Positions 1 through 11,459 of a DNA stretch of 64,000 nt are shown here, in pieces. The notes under the pieces are model-generated. The model was not told where the DNA came from, did no database searches, and saw only the letters and a list, made by a program, of their open reading frames with translations. The DNA is taken from positions 2,139,974 through 2,203,973 of the forward strand of contig KL647299.1 in assembly GCA_000727475.1 (NCBI GenBank). The letters are read 5' to 3'. Source of the DNA: Sarcocystis neurona. Lineage: Eukaryota; Apicomplexa; Conoidasida; Eucoccidiorida; Sarcocystidae. Made by a program: the position numbers and the translations under genes. Every line of letters starts with the position of its first letter. Within the stretch, counting starts at the first letter, position 1.

Positions 1-1045
1 TCTTCCTTCTTCCCAGTGCTGTTCCTGCGCATGAACGTGCGGCTCCGTTTCACAGGAGCACTTGAGTCCGTCGTACTCCTGGCAGGGCTGCAGCCCCTGC
101 TAGTGCAAGTTTCCGTCTTTCCATAAGGAGTGAACACGCCTCTTCCGTTCTCTGCTCCGCTATGCAAGGTGCCTTCACAGACCGGGCTCCTCCTGCAGGC
201 AAGCAACCCGGAGACGTCGCTAAGCACCCGGAACTCCCGTCTTATCCGTGCGTCTTCATCCAGAAGGCGGCCTTCACAACAGAGCGCAAAAAGCACGCAG
301 TCACAACTGCAACAGAACGACACTGCGAACAATAACATACATACGGCAGCAGCAACAGCAGGACTGGGGACACTGGACGTCAGCATAAGGTTTTGCAGCA
401 GCGCTGAGGCGCAACCTCGAAACACGTGCCTAGACAAAGCCTTTCGCAAAGAAAGACAGGCCGCGGCTCTTTTCAGTCTGCAACGACGGCTCCTCGAGCA
501 GACGGCGACAGGGCAGAACAAAATGCACGTTCTCTACGCGACTGTCCTCAGGAAAGTTCAGCAGAACACCTTGACATTCGGACACACTTAGACGGCATCC
601 CCTCCAGCAAATCACGAGCGATACGCACGTGCGCACTACGCAGGCGAACCTAGGTATCACCGCGAAAATGGCTAGATTTCCTTCAACAGAAGCAGAGGGC
701 TCCCACAGCCGACTTTGCAACAAGTGCAGCAGCATTGCGGCGGTGGACAGCATGCATCACGTCACGCCCTGACGACACATGGAAGCTGTGTCCGCGGCGT
801 CGCGTGAGCAGCTGCGATACGCCAAGACGTCCACGTGTGTTTGTGCCGAGGCACGTACCCCTCTCTTAGCATCTGCAAAGGGAGAACACGCACGTCTAGA
901 CTTCCACTTGCAAATCCGTACGAGTGGTCAGCTATGCTACTGTTCCGCAACGTGCGCCGCGTCGCTCGGAAACATATCAGCGAGCACGACAAATCTTGAC
1001 CGACACGCATCTCCTACGCAGCAGAGACACCGTCGTAAGTCACTT
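1..1045. other. Unassigned sequence downstream of the pseudouridine synthase gene
   Basis: Mixed-composition DNA without CAG runs. The minus strand just below 1,190 may carry the 3' part of the pseudouridine synthase gene, because the frame that gives the K-S-K-S-G-W-Y-A-A-V peptide stays open to about 940. Short open frames on both strands between 130 and 1,000 have no recognisable motif and I do not call them genes. Confidence 0.4.
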
Positions 1046-3058
1046 TCATACTGACATGTGTTTCCTGCAGGTGTACGACGTGCAGCGCAGATCCGACTGA
1101 AGAGACCCCAGGACCTGCACGCGTGTGGACCCGAAGAACTGCAGTCTAGAGAGACAGCTGCATACCAGCCGGACTTCGATTTTTCTGTGTGCAACTAGAA
1201 TGCACTTGCGCACGTACATGTGGACACTCTCCCGCGGGTACAGATATGAAAGTTGCGATAGAATCGTGTGTATGCGTTTCGATATAAGCGCGCGTACGTG
1301 TCCCGTACAAAATCGTTTTGTCTCACAGAGCAGAGCATTCATCTGCGCGTCAGTGGCGACAAGGACGAGTCCTTGGGCGTCGGCGTCAAGCTGGAAAGGG
1401 AAAAACAGGCCTCGCATTTTATCTTGGTCAGCAGCTTCCAACTGCATCTCTTGTAGCATGCCTCGTGGCAGCAGCGGTCGCCCGCTTGTGTCCTTCCGCT
1501 GTTGCTCGTACTGCAGCCTTCGACCTGATCCACCTATCACACCAAACGTGGATCGCTCACCTTTGACGCCTCCCGCAACAAGCGCGCAGCTCCGAGCAGC
1601 AACTGCGGCGTCGAGCAGCGGCTGCAGCACTGACGTGACTGACGGGCGTAAGGGATGTGCATGCAGACTCCAGCCTGGCGGTTTCTGTATTACACACCAG
1701 CGGTCGCTGATTTTATTGTAGACGAACCGCAACGTCGAACCCGCGCAGCCTCGCTTCCTATAGCTTGCAGGGAAATCGTTTAGTTCAGAGCTGGACGCGA
1801 GATCACTAATGAAGGTGCCCCTCTGTGTACTGCTCCTACAGCCGTTGCTGTTGTCTTGTAGCGCCCTGCCGCTCACACCTCTGCTGCTGAGCCGAGCGTT
1901 GCTTCCGATACAGCCGACGCCAGTCCTGACAAGCCCGAGAGGGTTGCTGCCCTTGCTGCCGTCAGTAGGCCACCGAGGACTCGTGCTGCTATAGAAGTGT
2001 CTCCAGGCGTTCTTCTTGTCACTACTCCTACCGCTGCTGTCGCAGACATTGCTACGCTTGCTGGGCCTGAGCCTTGCGCCAGTGCCGCAGCTAACGCTCA
2101 CCTCGTCCCTGCTATTGTACGTGCCGCTGGAAAACGCGGCGGCAGCCGTGTGGTCGTCGAGATGTCGGAGCTTCAGCAGACTCGGCCGGATGGCGCTTCG
2201 TCCGTGCCTTAGCCGGAGTCCTGCTGGCGCAGAAAGGCCAGTCGGGGACACCGGGTGTCGGCTCCAACACACGTCGAAGCTTGCCCTCCATGGGCGGGTT
2301 GTCAATAATTGAGAGTGACTGCGCGCACCCGCGTTGTCCGTGTTACACCGTCCACTTCCGCCGCAGCTTTTGTCGTTCATCTTGAGCCACGTGGCGTTGC
2401 ACAGAGAAGACCGCCTGCTGTGCAGACACGCGCTCGTCGTGCTGTCATGGCTGCTTGGAGCAACGGTGTTCCAGCTGCGGGGACCGGCAAAGTCGCTACA
2501 ACACTCGTTTTCTTTCGCACGTGAAAAAACTTCTTGACGTCTGCAATACGTCCTACATGGAAAACGAACACAAAAGAGACGTCTCTGTAAAGTCACGTGG
2601 CAGTCCGCAGGGCCGAGCGTTGCTGCTGTTCCGCTCGCGGCCACCGCTCCCTTCTTCCTTGCTCTTGCGAAGGCTGTCGGACCTGCTCCAGTCGCGTTTC
2701 TTTCCCTTGCTACTGCTGCGTCTCCTGCTGACAGCCGTCGCGCTGCTCTTGGCCAGTTGCCTGGTGATTCGGTCCATGAACCTGATGCAGCTGCTGTTCC
2801 ACGCCGAGTGGGCAGCGACATCCGCCAGCATGCGATAGCTCTACTACAGGGCGCTCCGACTCTGGCTCTGCCCTTCGAGTCACACGCGTCTCGCAGCTCC
2901 TTCTGGCGACGCTGTCTATATGGCCGCTGGTCCACCGTCACGCAGCAGCAGACCCGCCAGCTTTTCTGCATTTCAGGAATGCCTGCCACAGGCTGCCGCG
3001 AAGTGAAAGGCAGCGGCCCCACAGCGTCAAGCAGGGGTCTGACGCAGACTAAAGACAT
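1046..3058 (-). CDS. RluA-family RNA pseudouridine synthase (long N-terminal extension, 3' end spliced)
   Basis: Pseudouridine synthases of the RluA/RsuA/TruA class isomerise uridine in rRNA, tRNA or mRNA. The reading frame starts at an ATG at 3,058 and reaches 670 codons. Residues of about 1-425 are Ser/Arg-rich and match nothing I know. The family signature then appears: R-W-C-V-I-Q-K-P-P-G-W-S-L-H-A-H-P, near 1,710-1,660, corresponds to the usual VvnKPaGlvvHp strand, and F-Q-L-D-A-D-A-Q-G-L-V-L-V-A-T, near 1,400-1,355, corresponds to the catalytic HRLDxxTSGLlLvAk motif, with the catalytic Asp kept. After about 1,310 the frame loses similarity and is probably intron. A likely next exon follows an acceptor CAG ending at 1,185, where another frame reads K-S-K-S-G-W-Y-A-A-V-S, the family's KxYxAxV element. 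The donor is unresolved. Target RNA and organelle cannot be told; the long N-terminus could hold a targeting sequence. Confidence 0.62.
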   Translation of the reverse strand: MSLVCVRPLLDAVGPLPFTSRQPVAGIPEMQKSWRVCCCVTVDQRPYRQRRQKELRDACDSKGRARVGAPCSRAIACWRMSLPTRRGTAAASGSWTESPGNWPRAARRLSAGDAAVARERNATGAGPTAFARARKKGAVAASGTAATLGPADCHVTLQRRLFCVRFPCRTYCRRQEVFSRAKENECCSDFAGPRSWNTVAPSSHDSTTSACLHSRRSSLCNATWLKMNDKSCGGSGRCNTDNAGARSHSQLLTTRPWRASFDVCWSRHPVSPTGLSAPAGLRLRHGRSAIRPSLLKLRHLDDHTAAAAFSSGTYNSRDEVSVSCGTGARLRPSKRSNVCDSSGRSSDKKNAWRHFYSSTSPRWPTDGSKGSNPLGLVRTGVGCIGSNARLSSRGVSGRALQDNSNGCRSSTQRGTFISDLASSSELNDFPASYRKRGCAGSTLRFVYNKISDRWCVIQKPPGWSLHAHPLRPSVTSVLQPLLDAAVAARSCALVAGGVKGERSTFGVIGGSGRRLQYEQQRKDTSGRPLLPRGMLQEMQLEAADQDKMRGLFFPFQLDADAQGLVLVATDAQMNALLCETKRFCTGHVRALISKRIHTILSQLSYLYPRESVHMYVRKCILVAHRKIEVRLVCSCLSRLQFFGSTRVQVLGSLQSDLRCTSYTCRKHMSV

Positions 3059-3177
3059 TCTTGATAGTGAGAGACGATCCCCTCAGCTTACCGTGCTTTT
3101 CTTTGGTGTGGTCTTCCACCACCCACATTTGATCTGCAAACCCACGGACACTCTGTGTGTACATCTATACGTATACA

Positions 3178-3235
3178 TACACATAAATATATATAGATAT
3201 AAGTACGTGTACACATGTACGTATACTTGGGTGCC
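3178..3235. repeat. TA/TG-rich microsatellite patch
   Basis: Imperfect (TA)n/(TGTA)n tract with several nested GTAC/TATA palindromes, in the intergenic space upstream of the pseudouridine synthase gene. Confidence 0.7.
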
Positions 3236-3574
3236 TCCGTGTACGCTGCTCACGGAGACCGTGGAGCTGGTGATACACGCCCGCAGAAGATGCTTCGAGT
3301 GCACGCCTTACTTCTGCAGCTGCAACGTTCTTTTCTCGACGTGAAACGCCGGCGGCTAACAAGTTCCCTGAATTTCAGAGTCAAGAACTGCTGCCGGGCA
3401 GGATACTGGGACGTCTGCTGCATTAGCTGAGCCGTTCGTATCTGGCCTTAGTGCCACAAGAGTCTCCCTCTGCTACGAAGGAATACGCGGCTGAGTGATG
3501 ACGCCGTAGGGCCCTGTGGCGGTTAGAGGACGCACAGGATATGGGCACTGTTGAAATATGCTAACACGAAGGCT

Positions 3575-3852
3575 ATGGAACGGAGGCGGCCGTCGTCTGC
3601 CCCGTCCCCTCTCGTCGGGTCGAAAAAAGTTCCAGAGTTGACAACACCTTCTGCAGCAGAGCAACGGAAAGGTGAGTATATACGCTGCAATGGTCTGCTT
3701 CAAACATCCACGTAGACAGCCTCTTCTGGCTGTGTTCTGCAATATCCGCTGTACCGACCACTGCTTCGTTCTCAGCAGCTGCTGCTGCTAATGCTGAAGT
3801 GACGCCCCGCAGTGTCTCTGCGCTGCCGCCGTTGCTGCGGCTCCAGCAGTGA
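3575..3852 (+). CDS. Candidate small two-exon gene, unknown function
   Basis: An ATG at 3,575 opens a basic, Pro/Ser-rich frame (MERRRPSSAPSPLVG...) that stops at a consensus donor, AAAG|GTGAGT, with the exon ending at 3,671. An acceptor, GTTCTCAG, ends at 3,775. Joining 3,575-3,671 to 3,776-3,852 keeps the frame (32 codons plus one base, then two bases plus 25 codons) and ends at a TGA, giving a 57-residue peptide with a short Ala run. An alternative is that the second exon continues through a donor at the CA|GTGAAC near 3,848 into an exon after the acceptor TTTGTGTGCAG near 3,930, where open frames reach 4,291 or 4,374. The function is not recognised. The phase agreement is seen directly; that this is a gene is inference. 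Confidence 0.33.
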
Positions 3853-6800
3853 ACTCTCCCGACGAACGACGTGAAGGAAGGACGTGACGTCGTAGTGAGG
3901 AAAAGCCTGTGTCTGTTTTGTGTGCAGCCCTGGCGAGATTGGCGCTGTCTCAATCTTTCGAAGGAAATGCAACGTCCGTCCCTCGTTGCTAACTTCTTCA
4001 AGCAGACCCAACGTCTCTGTGTTGGGGGCGCTGAGCGCTGCGCGTTTTCCCCCACGGTCTGCCCCCCGTGCGTGGCAATGTACATTGCCAACTTGCAGCA
4101 TCACGGGACTCCTGGCAAAAAGGAGAGCACCGAGGTGTCTTCTGCGTCAGGCCGCCGAAGACCGCGGGAAGTTCCGGGAAGCTGCAAAGAGTTCTACAAG
4201 AGGCTGTGGCGGAATGGCCGACTCCTTTTTCCGGCAGCCCTTGCTGTGGATCACGTGTTCGAGGCATTGCCGAGAGAAGGGACAGCTTTGAAAGAGTTTC
4301 TACAATGGGGAAAAAAGTGCTGCAAACCACGCCACTGCCGCGGAAGACAAAGGACTGACAGGTTCCCCGGTTGAAACTCTAAGAGGAGCGATCAGTCCTA
4401 CGCTGTGCCCAGCGCGCCCGAGCTCGACTTGTACTTCCTGACAACGCGGAAATAAAAGTGGACACGCGGAGGGACACGGGGTCTTGGCGACCCCTGCACG
4501 GTTGCAACACTGCGGCAAAGAACCGTCGGGGAGATTCCCAGCAGGAAGCACGACGCCATCGGCCGGCCCCCAAGAACAACGCATAAAAAGCTTTTGCCGC
4601 GGAAAAGGCAGCCGAAACTCGCAGGTGCTCAGCTGCTCCTGTGACACCGTCGTCGCACTTGCAGCCTCTACAGCGATTTCTGAGAAAAGTTTCTCCGTCT
4701 CGGAGTTGTCGGCGAAAAAGAGACGCATGGTTTGTTGTACGCCGCACGCCAATCCCGCCAGGGTAGCACCCACGCGATCGGCGGAAACGGTTCGTCGAAG
4801 GCAACGTGGCGAAGACTGCATACAGCGGAATTACCGTACACACGTGCACCTCGGCTGGCCATTCGTACACATACATCTGTGTGCCAGGAAAGAAATTCCA
4901 CGCGTACACAGGCACGTGCCTGGGCAGTTACCGCCGGTCGACATACGAGCTTGCATACAACCTCGATGCAGTTCACGGGAAAAAGTTGTTAGGAGTACAA
5001 CTCTGCACTCGTCTTGGTGGCGCGGAGAAAGTTTATTCCTGCACGGCGTATGACACACGCGTCAATGCGACACGTTGGCCTCGATTTAACCTCGTATGAG
5101 GGAAGAAGTAGAGGTGCGATGCGACGACAACAGGACCGACACCGTCAATGCCAAAAGCAAACTGACACGCCTGAAGCTTCGGGCAGGGGGGCACGGCGGG
5201 CGTTTGACACGGAAACCCGACAAAGCAGCACGCGCACACTGCAGAACGTACGTACGACCGACTGAACACCCGCATTCTTTCATCAGCTCTATTTGCTGCC
5301 CTTCGGAAGTCCTAAAAGCATGAGGGGCTTGATCAATCGCAACTACACACGTCGCGCACTCTCTTCTCAGATCTGCTGCAGAGTGTTCTCATGAAGCGAG
5401 CAAGGTACTGTGGACACGTAACATTAACATCAACATGAGTGAAGTGAAAAAAAGGGTTCGGGCTGAGATCGACAGCCAAAGAAAGCAAAGCGGCTACGAG
5501 CAAACCCTACAAACTGCTCCAGCTGCGGCGAAACAACACCATTCTCTTTATGATTGAAAAATAGGATGCCGTTCAACCAACCTATTTGGTGTCGCTGGCA
5601 ACTTCTATCACATACGGTATGTAGAGCTTTGTGCCTGACGACGTTCACCGTGCGCGGGAACACCGCCGAAGATGACATCTACAAACGTGTGCAAGCGCGA
5701 GATGCACGCGCCTGGGCACGCAGTCACACTCGAGTTCGCGTGCAGCATGTCACTGTGAAGGAGCACCACAGTGACACATACGTACGCACGTGTATTACAA
5801 TATATGCATATATGTCATATGCAGAGAAAGGATGGGATTACGAATGTTCGATATAATCTGCAGTGGCGAGCACATCTGCCAGCTCGACAGCAAAATACAC
5901 GATGCCTGCCAGTACCTGTCTTGCGAGGTGACGTCTTGCCGGGTCCCACGGAGGTGTGCATGCACGGTCGTCTGGACAAACGGGTTTAGGTGTGCACGTG
6001 GGTGTAGAGTACTGTGAGGGTGATGATGTGTATATAACCGCAGGCAGCGTGCTGGCGCTTAACTCTCACTTTTCCGCCCGGTGCTTGTAACACTCTTTTA
6101 GAAGCACGTCATGTGGCTTTGGTTGAAGGAAACCAACACAACCGCACGCAACGGAAGATAGGCGTTGGCAAGCGTGACAGCAGAATCGGGGCATTCCGCC
6201 TGATGCGCCCCCTCTGGATATCGGTCCACTAATAAGAAAGCCTGGGAATGGCTGTGCAGTCGTCGCCTATACTGACGAACGAATGGAACACCTGTACTTA
6301 GCCGCGTGAATTTGCAACGTGCGTACGGACGGGCTAGCACGCAGCACGTTTTCAAAAGAGTACACAGAATCACGTGGTCACACATGTGTTTCACGCAGCA
6401 GAGACTGCCATCCATTTCAAAATCTGCAGAGAGCATATCAACAACCGCGGTTATATCTTCCGTGCCCCCAAGAGCGTCCGGAGATCAACAGCTGCGTCTG
6501 GAAAGCCCATCAGCGATGTTGTGGATTACCCTGCCGTAGTGCCACGGCTCCGACAGCCACATCAGCAGTTCCACAGCGAGCTTTGCTGCATGTGGCCGTA
6601 CGCATTCTACAAGTAGACTTCTGCACGGACACAAGGTTACCTGCGCAAGTTGGCTAGGGTGTACGCTAGAAGCTCTACCGGAAACATTGGGCTACTTGAA
6701 TGAGACAGCTGCGTATTTACTCTGTGGGCTCCACACAAATCCGTACATCCGTACAGTGCAAGCAGCTTGCTATACTTCTCACTACGCATACATACGTATG

Positions 6801-8130
6801 CCTGCACGTCTATGGACATACGTCAAAGATTGCACCGCTGTATCAGAAGTGACGCCTTATAACACATTTGGCCAATGGTCGCATCTCCAATCACTTCTAC
6901 GGTACTGTGTCTACTTTGTAGGGTTCCTTACAAGTGCTCCAGTCACTTCTACGACCCAGCGTCTGCTTTGTAATGTTCCTTACAGGTGGTTTGATTTTAC
7001 CCACCAATCTACAAAACATCCATCTGGCGCGCATGTTCACCATGCACAGGGCAAATTAGGCGAACTAGTCGTGCACGCGTATTTGCCGCGACTTTCACCG
7101 GAAGTTGACCCTTCCTACCGTCCGTCAACCATTACGAAGACGCGCCTAGCCTTGGAAAAAGCGGGCCACTTGCCGGCCGACGAGGTCACGCTCCACCGTG
7201 CTGCCCTGCGTACGTACGCGTCGGAGCTATTTAGCTGCTTTAAATTGTCTAAAAATGGTGCGTTGTCGGACGGCGTTTGCAACGCTTCGCTCTAATTGAG
7301 CGAACTGAGGTGCCACATGTACGGCGGACGTACACCCCGTCGCCCACCTACGCCAGAAGCAGTGCAGCGCAGCGAACGGCTTCTGCAAAAATACGATCAT
7401 CCTGTTCAGTGCAAACGTTTGAAACTGACTATTCTAGACGGAATGCAAGGTGTCTTCAACTACGCATTATACGCACACATCGCCGCAGCACATCAAGCTA
7501 GTGGGGGTCTTTGATACGAGATGCTCTAGAGTGAAGAATTAGAAAACCTGACGTGCCAATCTGTTGGTCGTGGTAGACGACGATTACAAGTAAGGTAGTC
7601 ACAGAAACTGACGTGCTGACACGTTAGTCGTGACAACGAATATGTCGCACATGTGGAAGACAGGTCGATGAGCGACAACGTGAAAACTGTGCTGCTTCTT
7701 CTTGTGATTTTTGACGTCTTCACAAGTGTTTGAGCGGCGACGACGAAGGACGGAGTAACTTGTGAGATGCTGCGTCACTCGGAGTCGTTACGCAATTTCG
7801 GACACGTAAGACACTGCTGAGAGTCTGGCGCCACGGGGGCTGTTAGCAAGATGCAGTGAATATGAGTTTGCTTCCGACTGCACAAAAGTACTGCGGGATC
7901 TAGGATCATGAATTCAGATAAGACAGGAGTAGCGGCGGAGGGCTTCTACGGTTTCGATTTAAAAAGACAATGGCGTTTTCGAAGAGTATATGAGCACGCA
8001 GCCATGTTGGTCCGCTGACGCTGCCACAGGAAGATAGCAGGCGCCAAGAAGTCGTGCTCCCATGTCATGTGTGAAGCCTCTCTTCTTGCAGTTCTCAGTG
8101 ATGTAGTCTAAAAACTATTTGCACTTTTGG
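3853..8130. other. CAG-poor region with no confident gene
   Basis: Both strands carry open frames of 70-200 codons. The longest are 3,871-4,374 plus, 4,300-4,821 minus and 6,687-7,295 plus. None shows a family motif. The 6,687-7,295 frame spans a 51-bp duplication and is probably chance. No RNA gene was recognised. Confidence 0.4.
6887..6988. repeat. 51-bp tandem duplication (2 copies)
   Basis: Two copies starting TCCA(A/G)TCACTTCTACG, at 6,887 and 6,938, each ending GTTCCTTACA(A/G)GTG. They differ at several positions. An inverted AGAAGTGA copy of the TCACTTCT element lies just upstream near 6,846. Confidence 0.75.
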
Positions 8131-8499
8131 TTAGAAATGAGACGCCGCTGCGCGCCGACTCGCGACAAACCCTGTGATGAAGGCTTGCTCACTGAATTCC
8201 ACTAGTAACGCGCGCTGCGCAACGCATCCTGTGGATGCATGGCGTACAAGTTCCCCTAATTCATCTAAAACGCGCACGCGGATACAGCAGAGCAGGAGTC
8301 CCGCACAAATTCGGCTGCACATACTGAATGTACAGCGACCTTCATGACCTGCTTCTGGGTCGCAGGCTATCGCTGAGTGAGACCTTCTCCACAAAGTTTG
8401 AAGGACCGCATCAGTGTCACTGTGCACGTACGTACGAGGGTGTACTTCCAGAGATCCTCTAGGAGGCAACCGCGTCCCTCTCAGCTTTTCAGAGCCCAC
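8131..8499 (-). CDS. Candidate exon on the same strand, unknown function
   Basis: A 122-codon open frame, of which the part from about 8,365 to the stop at 8,131 reads as ordinary mixed protein (L-D-E-L-G-E-L-V-R-H-A near 8,265-8,233). An acceptor-like ACTCAG precedes it near 8,372. It may be the 3' exon of the transcript that includes 8,680-8,811 and 9,480-9,639, but nothing identifies it. Confidence 0.22.
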   Translation of the reverse strand: MGSEKLRGTRLPPRGSLEVHPRTYVHSDTDAVLQTLWRRSHSAIACDPEAGHEGRCTFSMCSRICAGLLLCCIRVRVLDELGELVRHASTGCVAQRALLVEFSEQAFITGFVASRRAAASHF

Positions 8500-8679
8500 A
8501 TTTTAACGTGAGCCGACGCCCGTGTAGTGCTTCTTGAAAGGGGCAGTTACCTGCGTAGAGGTACGACGTTGTTTGACATTTGCAAGAGTCCCATGAGGCG
8601 GGTGCGTCAGAACAACGGCCACACGGCATGTACGCAGATCTTCATCACGTAGACCGCCATCTGAAGTGTCGGGACTTAC

Positions 8680-8811
8680 GGTCTTTAACCGAGGACTCTC
8701 ATCCAGAGCGCTCCTTGTAGCACGACGGCATAATTCTACAGTGTCGTCTGCTGCGGGGGGGGCTCCAAGGTTGTCAATCGTCCGAACTGTGAACACGGAT
8801 CTGCGCTGCAT
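8680..8811 (-). CDS. Candidate internal or first exon, unknown function
   Basis: The minus-strand frame from the ATG at 8,811 (MQRRSVFTVRTIDNLG...) runs 44 codons to a perfect donor, ACC|GTAAGT, with the exon ending at 8,680 in phase 0. An in-frame TGA lies immediately before the ATG, so this ATG or the CAG just after it (as an acceptor) must define the exon start. It lies downstream of the Coa1/Tim21-like exon on the same strand and could belong to the same gene; the linkage is inference. Confidence 0.3.
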
Positions 8812-9479
8812 TCAACGTCTCGTATCCGAGGACGTATTCCACAAGTCTGGCAGCAGCCGTGTCCTTCCTTAGTATACGTGTGCGTATGAATTCTTGAGTG
8901 TGAATAAGCTAGTGCAACGTCACGCTTGGGAGCATGGAACACTTGCCGAAGCAAAGGGCCATCGCCTCGACGCGAGGTGTTTGCCGATGAACTGTATACG
9001 CGCACTCCGCTACGTCAACCGCCAAAACCTGTCAGTAATTGCTTTTGTTTTTTTACTCGCTGGGTGCAAAAGATTCTGCCACACCTTTGCTGTGTCGTAA
9101 GCAGTTCACTTCGGGGCTGCGCTACGACCTTCTGCTGGATTGGGAATCCCACTACCAAAACCCGATTGCTGCCAGGTTCGCAGTGATGTCAACTTTTCGC
9201 TCCTCGTCTTGATTTGATGCCAGACTCTTCTGCCTCTGCATATACTCAACGTGTCAACACGCCGTAGTGACATCCTGGGTGCAGCCCAAGCAGATTGAAA
9301 GGCAAGAAAGCCGCTGGTGAATCACCTGCTGCACCACCAGCCAGAGGAGACGTGATACACGCTGAGTACGGGAAACCGGTAGCCTGCCTCTCCCGGTCAG
9401 CAGGAAGGTAGGTACCACGAGCGTTCTTGAGAGCTGGAGAGTGGTCCCGTCGGGAGCTGACTGGTAACATCTCTAGCAG

Positions 9480-9639
9480 AGTGAACAACGGAGATCACGA
9501 CACCCTTCCCCTTCACCCCTGTAAACCGAATTTGTAAACCAAACGTTCTCGAGCCTTGAGGCCGCTCCACGCCAAGATATTTCGCCACCTCAATGTGGTA
9601 GCTGGAGAGCTGCAGCGGTCTCGTCACTGGTACTGCATT
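9480..9639 (-). CDS. Exon resembling the Coa1/Tim21 mitochondrial assembly/translocation family
   Basis: Tim21 (a TIM23 translocase subunit) and Coa1 (a cytochrome oxidase assembly factor) share a small alpha/beta domain. A helix ending in a conserved ...evxxxLG... is followed by a strand with GxkGkGxVxv. After an acceptor, CTTCAACAG, ending at 9,640, the frame reads N-A-V-P-V-T-R-P-L-Q-L-S-S, then Y-H-I-E-V-A-K-Y-L-G, then Q-I-R-F-T-G-V-K-G-K-G-V-V-I-S-V-V-H. This fits both halves of that pattern with plausible spacing. The 3' boundary is uncertain; the frame stays open to 9,397 but loses character after about 9,480. Upstream exons with the expected targeting sequence and membrane helix were not found. 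The family call rests on motif spacing only. Confidence 0.38.
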
Positions 9640-10312
9640 CTGTTGAAGGTTTGCGCTTGAGCTTCCATTAAAGTCGCATTTAGCGACAAACTCCCACCAT
9701 CTGCAGGGCGTGTTTCACACATCTGCTGCGGTAAAGTGAGGGTACCAGAACGCCGTTATCCGTGTTAACTAGACGTGTCGCACGACACAAAGTGATTACC
9801 AAAAATTGTGTGTGATGGCCAGAGGTAGCCCTCCTCCCTATAACACTGGTACAGCCGTTAGCTCGAAAACGAAGGCATGCTCTCTGCACGCTGCTATGTA
9901 CGTACCTATTCTCACATACTATACACAGCTGTATACGTTTTGCATGGTACAAATATGTGCACATATATCTGCATATATACATATATAGACCCATATCACA
10001 CACACAAAGAATAGACGTAATTTATGGCTAATCGACTGGGTGCTCTGCGGTCGACCAACAATAAAGGCGTACTGCCCGGCTCAGCTCACCGTATCAGCAT
10101 AAAATACCTAATTATAAATTTTGGAAGGGGAAGTGTGGACTTTCGAATACAGGAGGCAGAAGACTCGAAGTTGAGTATCCTCTGCGAAACTGCGGAGTCA
10201 CACATCTGTCTGTCACTACGCCCCATTGCAAAGTACTGAAATCCCTTCCGGCGCCGCCGCACCTTTGAAGACCAGACGCCCTTCGACATGCCCCACCGTA
10301 ACTCGCATTCTC

Positions 10313-10463
10313 CCAGAGTGGTGAAGAAGTTGTCTTTCTTACTGCTTTCAGCACAGCCATCCTGCAAGAACAAATGGCGTGGCATTCTACCAGAGTGGTG
10401 AGGAAGTTGCCTTTCATGCTGCTTCTAGCACAGCCATTCTGCAAGAACAAATGACGTGGCAGT
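10313..10463. repeat. 77-bp tandem duplication (2 copies)
   Basis: Copies begin CCAGAGTGGTGA at 10,313 and 10,390 and end with CAAGAACAAATG(G/A)CGTGGCA. They differ by about ten substitutions. Confidence 0.8.
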
Positions 10464-11094
10464 GTCTTAGAGACAATTCTCCTCCAGCGGGGCACGGGCA
10501 CAGACGTAGGCAATGACCTTCCGCGCCAGCATGCTTGTAAGGGCCACACGCACGCGTCGTAAAGCACAATCTAAAAACACTACCGTTCTGTTTCCCTCCG
10601 CCAAATCCAACGCGTCTGTGGTTCTGCACTCTGGTCAGCGTCATTCCTGCCACTGCAGAAGAGGGCTGTGCTTTCAGAGAATGCATGCTTCCACCTGCAC
10701 GCTGGGTTGCATCGTTCTTAATGTTCGAGAGAAGGGGTATGTTTTTGCAGAATGCATGCTTCTGCAGGCCCGCGTGAAGTGGTTCTGTATGTCTTAGACG
10801 TTGACTCTCTACTCGGTGTTGCACGGCATCGCCTGCTGTACACCAGTCAACATGACTCCTTAAATCTTGCCTGGTACAGTCGCGTGAATTTCAGCAGGCC
10901 CTAAAGTGCGTAGGAGGGCGCGTGTGCCCAGTTGGAGGCGCCGGAGGCGCCCTGTTGCAATCGTTGTGCACAATTCTACCAAGGAGCGGTATGAGGTGAA
11001 GGTTTGGATAAAGGAGATAAGCCGTTTTACCAGCTGCAACTGCGTCGGCTATCGACATATTGATTCGTGTGGAAAGACCGAACCTCTCTGTTCT

Positions 11095-11459
11095 TCACAG
11101 GTGAATGCGACAGCTTGACGTCACCCAATGAATGCCCGGCGAAACAAGTATTACGTGAAGGAAATCGGTGACGCCACCGAATTTGATAAAGTCAGCGTCG
11201 TGGCTCCCGAGAGGAAGGCGAGCGAATGCTAGCAGGGACCCCACGTAGGGCACTCGAGAGAATGCAGGGGCACGCCTGCCCAGCAGATGGTCACACTGCA
11301 TTGAGGTTGGCATCCGGCTGAGAGAAAGCAGAGCTAAACGGCAGCAGCACTCATTACTTTTGAATACTCTACCTTCACTGCGCGTTAAGACGAAGGCATC
11401 CTGGCACCATGAGGCTACGGTTGGGTCGGCGGTGGCTACCCCGACGAGGAACACCTCAG
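11095..11459 (-). CDS. Candidate terminal exon, unknown function
   Basis: After an acceptor-like AAAGCAG ending near 11,460, a minus-strand frame runs about 121 codons to a TGA (P-E-V-F-L-V-G-V-A-T...). Composition is mixed and hydrophobic patches alternate with charged ones, unlike the low-complexity frames elsewhere. No family is recognised, and chance open frames of this size are common at this GC content. Confidence 0.22.
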
